Shown here piece after piece: positions 36,240 to 46,778 of a DNA stretch of 64,000 bases. Source of the stretch: Trochalopteron elliotii (lineage: Eukaryota > Chordata > Aves > Passeriformes > Leiothrichidae); NCBI GenBank assembly GCA_024734555.1, contig JANPWX010000054.1, positions 6,475,037 through 6,539,036 of the forward strand. Reading direction: 5' to 3'. Each line of letters opens with the position of its first letter. Position 1 is the first letter of the stretch. The position numbers were made by a program, and so were the translations under genes. A model generated the notes under the pieces. It had not been told where the DNA came from, searched no databases, and saw nothing but the letters and a program-made list of their open reading frames with translations.

Positions 36240-39200
36240 ATAGTAGTATGAGAAACTTATAAATTCAGAGCAAAATCAGACAAAAATCCAAGGGTAGCAA
36301 TGAAAATCATCAGGAGAAAAAAAAAGGCATATTTTAAGAAGAGAGCTGAAGAGACTGGGAATGTTTGCACTTAAAAAGACAGTAATAAAATGGTCATTGC
36401 TAAACTATATTTAGCAGAAATCAACCTATTCAAGTTAGTGAGCTTCTGCCCACACAGTAATAGAGCACATGGGCAAGAGAAAATTCCATTGAAGTACCCC
36501 AACCAAAGGCAACAAAGAAAACACCTCATTCCATACCTAATTATTTTGTTGCATTCTGTGTCAACAGACTGTTTTGTAGCAAACACTTTGTGTCTTTGGA
36601 AGGTGGTGTTCATGCCTGTTTTCTTTATCCTCCCACTCTACTGTAAAGGTGTATTTTTAGTTTCAGTTTGAACTTTCTGATGTATGGGACAGGTATAAGC
36701 AAGAGAGAAGGGACCCCACAAGGTGTGGCAGACACACTCCTCCAGACAGTCATACTCTGCAGATTAACTAGTTTTATTTTGACTCCTGAGATTTTTAAAT
36801 TACATTGTGTGTATGGAGGTTTTCCATGATTTGCTAGCTTAAAATATTTTCTTTGAAAAGGCTTCATTTGATCTGTGGTGAAGACTACATATTCTCAGCA
36901 GAGTACAAGCACTTTATATACCTGTCCCTTGCCTGATCATCAGTTTGGGCAATACACCTGCTGACATTTCACACAGAATTTCTCACACTCCAGTAACACA
37001 GATCTCAGTCATACATATCTTTATGATTCAAGGCAGCATTTGAATCACTGATACTTGCTTCAACGGAGTGTTTTGCTTCCCTTTTCCCTATCCTTTCATA
37101 AATTTCTAAAAACATGACCAAATCAAACCAAATTAATCACACCAGGTTAAGAGACAGAGACAAAAGAAAAACTGAGAGCTGAGATTACACTCGTGCAGTT
37201 CTTTTGTCTTGAGAAGGAAATAATTGTCTTTCTATTCCCACTTCAAGGCCTGAAAAAGAAAGGTGTGCTGTCAGAAATATCAAGGCCTAATAAAATGTGT
37301 GAAAAACCAGTTATACCTTGAACTTACTAACTTCAAGGAGGTGAAATAGAGAAATGTAGTTAAATACTATTTGGTATGAAACATTTAAAAATATGCAACA
37401 GTGTGATTATTGTAGGTCAACTTAACCTTATTTAGATTTTTCAGTCATTTAAAAATACATATGTAATCCTCAACCACTGTTCTGACAGCGACAACTGTTC
37501 TGAAACAGGATCTCAATTTACACACACATCTCATCTATCTAAAATATACAGTATACATAAGTTCAGGGTTATAAAAGTCAAATAACCATTTAGTCCCTTT
37601 ACTTACACATACTTTCAGTGAAAAGATAAAAAATCTTGGCTTATAAATCAGCTGATCTAAAATATCCTAAAAGAACACATTTCTAACAGTCAGAAGAAAA
37701 CACTGGGGAGATTAACACGATTAAAGGAAAAAGGGAGAGTAGAGAAGTAAAACATTTGCCAGTTAGCTCTGAATACTTTTGTATTGAACAAAAATAAACA
37801 CTCAATCTTTGTATAATTTCCTCTGGAAATACTTCTTGGCGGAGAGGAATGCAAATTAGCATCCTTTATAAGGCCATAAGAATCTTGTACATATCACCAT
37901 AAAGTAGCTCTAGTACAGGATACAGCAATCTCCCGTGCAGTGACATGATAAACAATCCTTGAATACTGATTTTATTTGGTCTCCCTTCAAAGCAATACTT
38001 ACTTAAAAAAAAAATAAAAAGAGAAAAGAATCAGAAGCCATCTGCCAAAGGAAGTACCTCAGACTAAAAGGCCTGTCTACACTTAGTTTGTGTACATTGC
38101 TTTTTGTTTAGACAAAGTTAAACCAGGATAGATTGCAATGTGTCTGCAGAAGGTTCTTCTATTTTTAACTAATACTGTCCTGCCACTATCAATTCATCCA
38201 GATAGAAAATCCTTCATTAAAAATATAATTTACTTTGGTAGCTTTCCCCTGTGTTGAAGTGACATCTTTCCCAACCACTGTCAAACACCATTAGGAACAC
38301 AGAGCTTTTGAGAACAAGTTTCAACCATGACTCCTGTTGGCCTACCTAAACAAAAGTTTCCTAAGAAAGCTTGGGAATCCTTAAATGGGATGGAGCAAAG
38401 CCAAAGGCCATGAAAAATATTATTTGGATATACATAGTATCATTACAAAATTATAAAAAACCTTTGCACTGTCTCATACAGGCACAAAGTGACAAACCAG
38501 TGAAATATCCTAAGGAACGAGACAGAACTTTGGAACATCTCCAAAAAAAGAAGGAAGCTCTTGTACACTATTTCTGCTACCTAAATAGGTGGAATTTTTC
38601 ACCTGAATCTTGGGGTGCTACAGTATTTTAGTAAAAAGTACAACACTGAAGACAACTCAAGCAAGAAGTTACCAATATTTTACGCAGCTAAACACATTTC
38701 TATGTGTCCACCTGGAAAAAAACCCCACATATACAAGCAGACCAGCTCAAAACAGTTTGCCTTTGAACTCATGGCTTACTTTTACAAAAGATGACTTATA
38801 TATACCAGAGCATTTATATTTAAGCCAATATTTGAAACTATGTTTTTTCCCTACAAATTACAGTACAATAGTTTCAGAACAACTTCTCAGCTTCATCCCA
38901 TTCCCTTCTCAATCAACTGTTCTAGCTAGAGACCAGTAGAGTAGGAGTCAGACAATGTGACAATCTGTGGTTATCAGGCATCACAAAATTTATTGAAATA
39001 AAACATAAGACACACTTTATTAGTGTAAATGATTCTAGAATTCATACATTTCAACACTAGGGGAAGATAATTCAATAATTAGTCACACTTAAACAGAGAA
39101 TTCAGAAAGTTCAGTAGGGGACAGAGAAAGAAGTGAAGAAGTCCTGTCAAAGTGCAAAATCCAAGCCATTGCTCAGTTCCAGACCTACCCATACTCCTCC

Positions 39201-39382
39201 TCAGAGTGCCACTCTGGGGCCTGAAGTTGAGAAAAAAATAACTCTACTGCTTCATACTTAAAAGGGAAGCTCAAAGATAAACCATGCTGCCTTTTTGTAA
39301 CTTCTGATGCAATAAACAGTCTGATTCAGCAACAAGCCTGCCTTGATATGGTTATACACCTGACCACGTCCTGAGCAGCCTC

Positions 39383-40048
39383 ATGGAATACACAGGCTCA
39401 TGGCTGGGGGATTTTTCACAAAGGGAATCTGAAACAAGCAGTTCCTATCTCTGGCCACTTGCTACCAGCTCTTGCACTGCCTTCACCCCAGCCCTCCTGG
39501 TAGTGTCAGGACAGCTTCGTGGTGCTGTGCAGAGAACTGACTTGGTTCAGCTAAAAATAGTCCATTCATCCTCCCCCTCCCTCCTCATTTTTGCCAGGTT
39601 ATTTTTGAAACAGGTATGTTCCCTGTCCTTGTTCAACAGGCAGCTTGGCTGGAAGGGAGAGGGAGGAGGAGAAGACACAACTCTGCCAGCCCAGGCTGTA
39701 AGAGGGACTGCAGGGTCCCTTCAGCCCACCTTGCCACTAAGACATTACATACCCATGGCATTACAGACACACAGAGCTCCTCACAATCCCAGTTTAAGAT
39801 GGTGTTTGCAAAGTCTGAAAAGGAGCATGAACTACTCCTACAGTTGGACGGAAGAGGTTTGCATAATCTTATCCCTCATATCCCAGGAGCCAGAACTAAT
39901 TCTGTGCTTTTCTGATTTGATTTGGGGATTCTACACCACCACAGCAGGACTTAGGAAATGGCTCTTCACTGTAACCTTGTCTGAGTGCTCATCTTTTGTT
40001 TGCATTACTCTGCCTTGCAAGATGACAGCTATCAAGTCAGATTACTGA
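39383..40048 (+). other. Longest open reading frame (221 codons), function unknown
   Basis: This is the longest uninterrupted frame in the window, starting at an ATG in a weak initiation context (pyrimidine at -3, G at +4) and ending in TGA. The predicted product is rich in Ser, Leu and Thr, has no clear signal peptide, repeat, coiled coil or domain, and resembles no family I know. A 99-codon frame overlaps it in another phase (39616-39915), which argues that the local base composition is merely stop-poor. A rough estimate is that about 0.1-0.2 frames of this length are expected by chance in 64 kb of such DNA, so it is not significant by itself. It could be chance, a decayed element or a long non-coding RNA exon. 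Confidence 0.12.
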
Positions 40049-41451
40049 ATGCCACTCACAGTGACACATGCCAAAAGTAAACCATTAAGACCATCTAAAT
40101 AAAAGCCAGGCTTAATATGTAGGTTGCCAGGTATTACATCTAGTAAGAAATAATTCTAGACAAGTTCAGCAATTAAAAAATTACTAAATATTTTAATTTA
40201 ATTCTTAAAATTCACTGGACTAATCAAATAAAAACTCTTCTGAATTCCTAGAACAACCCTACATTTGAAGTCCAATGAATTTAGACTGTCAGGAAAAAAA
40301 AAGGGTTGGAGGGGAAAACACAGCAATATTTTTAAAATTCTCCTAACCCCCTCTGTTTTTTCTGTGTGTTTATGAAGCCTCCGGAAATACCATGGCAAAC
40401 ATTCCAGCTCTACAGCAGCGAGGCCACACGACCCAAAGGCACAGCAAGGAACTGCTTTCCCAAGTTTCCTTATGGTACAGAAAAATGATTTTTTATTTTA
40501 TTTTTGAAAATGAGGATCCAAGTCTAGAGAAATCTCCAGGAAATTTTCAAGAATACAGTTTTAAAACAGAGTGTTTCTTGATGTGGTGGGGTTTGGTGTT
40601 GTGTTTCCTTTTGTTATTTATTTGCTGCATTTCTATGTCTGCACATACTATTTTCATTATCTAAGATCAGCATCTTAGACCTATATTCAGGGACCATTAA
40701 ATACAGTATACCATTTAAGTCACCTCTAAAAACTACTTGTAATGTTCTCTAAATCTTGTATTAGAGTTAAAATCAGTACTGCTGCATTTCTTAATATAGC
40801 CACAATCTTTTCCTGGCAAAAATTATGGTACTTAAAACTCTCCCCCTTCTTGTCTTTCAGAATTATTTCAGCTAGCACAATTAATGAAAGGAGTTATGCA
40901 AACGAGCTTTGCTAAACATTACGAAAAAAAAAATATTCAGAATCTGAACCTGAATCACAACCTCGCATTTTTACAAGCAATTGTGTGTACATACTTGGAA
41001 GTAACTGAAATGTAGGAGTATTGATGAATCATAATGTAGTAAGTGAGTATCAGAAATCTGTGGTTGTTTGAAAACAACATAGCAGAAAGCATTGGGAAGG
41101 AAAACAGTCCTGCAGTAGAAATGCACAGCAAATGGCAGGCACTCACCACTAACTTGCTTGGTAACCATGTCAGAAATGCTTCTAATTATCAGAGGTAAAA
41201 GAGGGATGGCATTTTTGCTGGAAGCAAGTTTTACACTTTAGTCTTTCCTCTCCCTTTTCTTTCAGCCTATAAATATTAGTCTTACACATTTTTCTTCCAT
41301 GCAGCTCTTGAAAAGGTTGAGTTTTTCAAGGCTGAGAGCAGACAGAAATGTTCATCAAGAAATGCCTTGAGGTCAACTGTCTGTAACTCATCAAAGTGCA
41401 GCACTGAAAATATGGATGAGGTGGATTATGTGAGCATGGTAATGCAGATTT

Positions 41452-41479
41452 TAAAAAAAATAATAATAGTAATAATAAC
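41452..41479. repeat. A tract and (TAA)n simple repeat
   Basis: A run of A is followed by TAATAATAG and then TAATAATAA. It is a short low-complexity A+T repeat. Confidence 0.75.
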
Positions 41480-43218
41480 TAAAAAAAATCTATGTTCTGA
41501 TGATCAGCAACATTTTTTCTTTTTGGAAATGGGTTCAGTTATGCACCCCCGTGGTGATGGTCACAGAATACTGACTCCCCTCCTAATTTCAAGTGCATTC
41601 AAAGCAACTACAGATGCATGGAGTGTCTTTAGTGCTATTTCCCATTATATGGAAATACCACTGGGATATGACCAGGAGCAAAAATAGAGAAGACCAACAC
41701 AGCAGTGTAAGGAGAGGCAGCTGGTCCACAAGAAAATTATGATGTAAGTCAAATTTTTGAGAAGCAATGAACTACATTGAAAATAAGGCAGAGATCAGCT
41801 TACCTACGACTTTATGAAGTACTTAAAAATATCTAAAAGAACTCCAAAAGCAAAGGAAAAGCAGCAACAGAACAAGTCTGCAAAGATTATTTTTCTTAAG
41901 TGAAGGAGGAAACAGAAACCCTGGAGTACCCACTGTGCTTTTTTTAAAATTCAGTACAACAGGAAGACATAAGATATTGAACACATTATTGAAACTACTG
42001 TTCACTTCTACTCAGGGATTTCTGCTTAGTTTATTATAAATGCACATTTATTGGCAGCAAGTAGAACATATTATTGCTCTGTTTTATAGCTCAAATGGCT
42101 CACGCAAAGAGTAATTTGTTTGTATTCTGTATCAGGATCAATACTGTACCAGGGATAGCCCGAGGAATGTTTATGCTGAGGGCTTTGCTTGCAGTGTTTT
42201 GTTGTTGCAATCAATTGACCAAACAGGGCTGCTTCTTAAAACAACAAATAAACTATGATAGTGACCAGATCAGCCATTCAAGCATCAAACACGACACAGT
42301 GTCTGGAAAAAGAATGAAGGCCCACAAGTGTTTTCATTGCTTGATGATACACACAGCTTTTTCCTACCTGAATATTTCCCACCGGCCTTTCTTCCTCTCA
42401 GTAGCTGGGGACTGTTTCCTCAACGCCCTCACATAACAAGATTCATTTTCCTGCAATCAAAATACAGACACATCATGCTTCCATTCTGCTGCAGAACACA
42501 GCAGCATTTGAATTAGCTCAGTGAAAAGCCCTGAAATGAATTAGGAGCATTTAGGATTCCAACGACCAAGCCAGGAGGACCAGATCTGAGGCTGCATTAG
42601 GGTTCCAGCCCAGCTCTTGCCACTCTCAAGCTTTTGAGACTCACTCAGCAGTTTAAGTATTACAGGTTTTCATGCCTATAACAATGAAATGAGGAAAAGA
42701 TAATGAGAGTTCTGTTGAGGTTTATATCAAAATTTTCTGAGCCAAATGGTATTTTTTTTTCAGTTAAAGGTCATGCTGAAGTCTCTTTTATTCTCTTTAT
42801 AAAGGGTACTCACTGACTGTTGTGAGCTAAGTGCCATTAAAAGAGATAAACCAACCCCCAAACACTGCTTAAGAAAATACACCAAAATACCTCAGAACCA
42901 CCATCCTCTCTGCAGCAAAACAAAACAAGTTTATGGATTACACTGGCACAGCACTGCAACTTCTAGGAAATGTTTTTTTAATTATAAAGAAAGATTGCAA
43001 AGGGAGACGGGGGAATGTTTACGGGTAGCCTGTATTTTGTTACATGCTGTTTCAGCAGGCAGACAAGGTGTCCTTACAGCATTATACTACCAGGCTCCAA
43101 AAGTCAGCAAATAATGAGAAAAGTAACACAGTGATTACATTTTGCCTCTCTTTTGACTGACTTCCAAGTAACTTCCACACAAATTTCCATTAAACATGAA
43201 AAAGCATATACTACTGGG

Positions 43219-43250
43219 AAAAAAAACAAAACAAAACAAAACAAAAAACA
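43219..43250. repeat. (AAAAC)n simple repeat
   Basis: C residues recur exactly every five bases (43227, 43232, 43237, 43242) within A. The tract continues as an imperfect A/C-rich sequence to about 43265. A/C tracts of this kind are frequent in avian DNA. Confidence 0.85.
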
Positions 43251-44184
43251 ACCCAACACAGCAAACCCCACACAATTTGCAGCCAGTCCAGGTTCCTCCC
43301 CAATGACCGGCTGTGGGAGCAGACCCTTTCATAACAACTCAAATGATGCAAAAGTCACAGGTGACTTAAAAAAATGCAGAAGAAAAGCCTCAAGTTATTA
43401 CAAATAACTTGTTAGCTGCATTCAATGTTTGTTCTGCAGCCATATTTATCCTTTTCACTGGTATTTCACAAACCTTCTCGGAAACAGTCAACCCACCCCA
43501 ACACACCCAGTGTCACCAAGGGACTGTCTGCTTCATACAGGGACACTGCTGGTTTTCTTGCCTCACAAAAGGCAATTTTAGAGAAGTTACATATTGACAA
43601 GCAGCCTGGGTAAATGACTGGCTTTAAGGCCTCATTGCACTGTGAATGTTTTTGCCCAGAAAGGATTTATTCTCATCCAGAAGTTTTCCCCAGTGCTTTT
43701 CTTCTGCTTATGCAAGGCAGGAAAAACACGTTAATTGATTCAAATTTAGTATGTGTTAACGTGACTTTCTCAGCTAATGCAGACTAGTCTTTAATGAAGT
43801 TGCAATTAGTTATTTTAGTTTGTTTCTCCAAAGGAGAAACTTTTTTTCTGCCTGCCCCAAGATCTGGGTACCATTCCAGGTGTAACTGGATTGGACTTTT
43901 GTCAGATCAGGCTATAGCACTCACCTGGACATTTGAACTTTGCCCCTCATTCCTCTCTCCTAGACTCTTACTTCTAACACTGCATTTGTGCAGTTGCATG
44001 GTTAGCTGGAATAGGGGAACTAATTTCCTTCAGCATGTTGTCTCATAAACAGCTGTGCCAACACAACACAGGGAGTGGGCCCAAGACAGGAGTAGATCAG
44101 CCATCACGGCAAAGGACAGGAACAGAGGCTGTTTAAACCAGCTCGAACAGCACTGCTGCAGCACACAAACCCAAAGCTTTGCCC

Positions 44185-44275
44185 CCCTCCTCTGTGCTTT
44201 ATTCTGCCCATCTGTAGAACTGGCACCACAATTCCTACTTTGTTTCATAAAGCACCTCTTAAAATAAAAGGGCTA
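44185..44275 (-). mobile_element. MIR-like ancient SINE fragment, antisense
   Basis: On the plus strand CTCTGTGCTTTATTCTGCCC is followed by ATCTGTAGAACTGGCACCA and then CTACTTTGTTTCATAAAGC. The antisense MIR order is CTCTGTGCCTCAGTTTCC, then ATCTGTAAAATGGGGATA, then CCTACCTCATAGGGTTG. Three blocks agree in order and spacing, making this one of the better MIR matches in the window. Borders are approximate. Confidence 0.6.
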
Positions 44276-45645
44276 TCCATTAACATTTCTGTGAATTCAC
44301 ATTACCGACCACCCACCCCTTTCATAAACCAGGTCCAAGCTGATTCTAAGGACACTGGCACTGTCCCCACCAGCATCTGCTCCCTGGTTTCCCCTCACAA
44401 CCTGCTCAGGGGTTGAACAATTCCCCCCCACCACTCCAGCCCCAGCTCTGCCAAAACACTTCACAGGGTCCTGCTGGGAACCACAATCAGCTTCTAAAAA
44501 TAAAATTAGCTTCTTAAAACCTGGACCCTTCTCTCGTCCTGTTTCTAGAAAGATCCTCAAAAGAGTTGCACTGCCAAACTTCGGGGGTAGCGGGCTACAT
44601 CTGAAAATGAGAACAGATGGTAGAGAACAGGAGTTACATGGAAAGCCCTTACACCTGGCTGGTCAGAGCCACCCTTTCCAGGTGTGTTCCAAGCCTTACT
44701 GTGGCACAAGAACTTGATGGTGCACAATTCCCAGCCTTTCCCACATTCACCCCTGGGTCACGGCCCGTGGTGCGGCTGCACGCGTGGACTCTGGGAAGCA
44801 CCAAATCCTTTTGGCAAACACCCGCCGGGGCCGCTCAGGGAGCTGAGGGTGCCAAAGGGGGAAGGAGGGGAACGCTCCAGCCAGGAGGGCCTCCTGCTCT
44901 TCCAGAGACAGCAGCACAAAAAACCACGGGGTTTTTTGGCCACAAATGAATTTTTGGCTAGGGGCCGCTGGATGCTCACAATGCTGGACACTCTGCATTA
45001 GGCTACTCCTACAGTAATGTGTTTGTGGTGTATTACAAGTGCACCACGGGCACAACTCTTGCTCCGAGTAGATCACACGGTAAAAATCAACTCTGTGAAG
45101 GAGCCGACCAGAAGAGGCCAGGAAGGCTGCAGGAGCCGGGGCAGGAAGGAGAGGCTACACAGCAGGGCTGCCAACACCAGCGATTTTATCGTGTCCCCTG
45201 CACCACTAGGAATTTTTCCTAAAGCCAGCTCTCCAAAGTCTCATCATCACATAAAAATTTCAGCTTTCAGCTCTTTGCTTGGTTTTTTTTTGTTTTTGTT
45301 TTTAAGGGATGTATTTATCTCTAGGCTTCCAAAGTTCAAAACCAAAGCTGTAAAAATAAACCCTAAAGATTTAAAAAATAGCAAAAGCAATAGAAGAATC
45401 CTCCAAATCTGTTGTCTGTACATCATGGGCAAAGAATTTCAACTTGGGGAATTTCATGTAATATAATTTTATTTATTGACAATTAACACACTGTTAATTA
45501 CTGTTTCAGAAATTGAGGAGGAATAAAAAGGAGACTAAGCAGTTCAGCAACACTGAGGGGAATTCTCATCCTTCAGGTTCCCAAGGGTCAACTTGATTTG
45601 AACACCTTTCCTCTCCACAGCTTTGCTAGCCTAACTCCCCTGGTT
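44276..45645. promoter_or_regulatory. G+C-rich, CpG-enriched segment, no gene recognised
   Basis: CpG dinucleotides cluster at about 44755-45195 (for example CACGGCCCGTGG, GCACGCG and CCCGCCGGGGCCGC). Frames of 105-149 codons lie on both strands and in several phases at the same place, as G+C richness alone would give. The 149-codon frame at 45017-45466 runs into a T-rich and A-rich low-complexity tract. A CpG island or unmapped exon is possible but not shown. Confidence 0.35.
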
Positions 45646-45990
45646 TGTGCCATGCCTCATCCTCAGCCCAGCCCATGCCTTCGGTGAGGCGACAGGCAGC
45701 ACAGAGAGCCGTGGGATGCGTCTGCAATGCCTTCCCTGCCTGCTCCTCCTCGCTCCACATTCGTCCTTGGGCTACTCCTTGCTCCTTCACTCCCATTCCC
45801 CTGTCCCAGGCTGGACTCCTCAGGTCCCAGTCTCCCGCAGGGATGCCCTCGCTTCGTCCTCGTCCCTGGGTGGCCGCAGCCCTCAAGGGTGACCCTCAGG
45901 GCACTCCAGGGCAGACACCATCCCTCAGGGCACTCCTGAAGGGCAGCCCAGGCAATGCCCCCCACCCCTGCAGCCCCTGCTCCTAAACCC
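45646..45990. repeat. G+C-rich segment with two-copy 29-bp minisatellite
   Basis: At 45893-45921 and 45922-45950 two 29-base units both begin with the 15-mer CCCTCAGGGCACTCC and both carry GGGCAG seven to nine bases later. A partial earlier copy (CCCTCAAGGGTGA) lies just upstream. Frames are open on both strands through the whole segment (86-113 codons), again explained by composition. About a dozen CpG occur in the first 210 bases. Confidence 0.7.
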
Positions 45991-46725
45991 ACCAATTTTG
46001 GCCCAATATACTACATAGTTTCAACATTTTTTCTTTTAACATGGTGCTCTGTTTCTTAGTGGTTTTGCCAAAACTAATGGAAACAGTATATATATATATA
46101 TATATATAAGGGAAACACCCAGAACAAACTGTACATTACAAATCTTAAAATTAAAGAACATAAAAATACTGTAGGGGGAACTGGAGGAAATCCAATAGGG
46201 AAGTAACAAGGAGTTCATCTTTAAACCTCCTAATCTCAACTGCATCACTGCAATGGACTTAGGTCAAGCACAAAGAACTTTCCCCTGCTTTCTCATCATA
46301 TCCTGGGTCCCACATGGTGGCTGCCAGATTTTAGAGACAAGTTTATAATAGATCTCTCTGGACTATCACAGATAGTCCCAGAATCCTGCTTCTCTTCCTC
46401 AGCTTTGCCCTCTGTGGAAAGCAAGAGCAACCCCAGGGTATCTCACTGTCTATACCTCAGCACTTAGCCTGTGCTGGACTTAAATAACTGCAAATAAATC
46501 AACCTCTAAAGGTAACCAAGAGTAAGCCCTTCAGTTTCCATATACAAAATATCACTTGGACTCCACGTACCCAAACAAAAATGAAGAGTGCAAATACAAA
46601 ACACCCAAGCAGAAATTCTTGAAAAACAAAAATACTGCTAGGATAGACAGTTAAAGAATGTTGTATAACCTTCCTATGGATATGTATAAGGCAGGTGCAT
46701 TTTAGAGTATTTTCCTACTTTCACA
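45991..46725. other. A+T-rich non-coding stretch
   Basis: Composition falls abruptly from the G+C-rich segment to A+T-rich DNA. The (TA)11 run at 46087-46108 is listed separately. Nothing else is recognised. Confidence 0.65.
46087..46108. repeat. (TA)11 microsatellite
   Basis: Eleven uninterrupted TA units. It is likely to be length-variable and DNA-unwinding-prone. Confidence 0.95.
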
Positions 46726-46778
46726 AATTATTTCAAAGTTTATTCTCCTAGAATTATTTCAAAGCATTATTCTCCTAG
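46726..46778. repeat. Two-copy tandem duplication, 26/27 bp
   Basis: The unit begins AATTATTTCAAAG and ends ATTCTCCTAG. The first copy occupies 46726-46751 and the second 46752-46778. They differ at the centre by one or two substitutions and one inserted base, so the duplication is not brand new. Confidence 0.9.

Larger units (their letters stand above)
32520..39382. other. Non-coding stretch with a candidate conserved element
   Basis: No gene is supported. A moderately G+C-rich segment spans about 32530-32870. Five overlapping minus-strand frames of 62-91 codons lie between about 35351 and 36166; they shift phase and show no recognised domain. A polypyrimidine run ends in CTCAG near 34015 but no exon follows. 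A TGCCAACC hairpin and the palindromic element at 35.6 kb are listed separately. Confidence 0.6.
40049..44184. other. Non-coding stretch with splice-acceptor-like runs
   Basis: Two strong polypyrimidine-CAG sequences end at 40860 and 41304. The second is followed by a frame open from there to 41687, but it runs through an A/TAA simple repeat at 41452-41479 and shows no recognised domain. Other frames are 120 codons or shorter. A (CAAAA)n run is listed separately. No gene is supported. Confidence 0.55.

Noticed and set aside
44617..45466. Frames on both strands in the G+C-rich segment as a gene
   Set aside because: Simultaneous openness in several phases on both strands is a composition effect; one frame runs into low-complexity T- and A-rich sequence.
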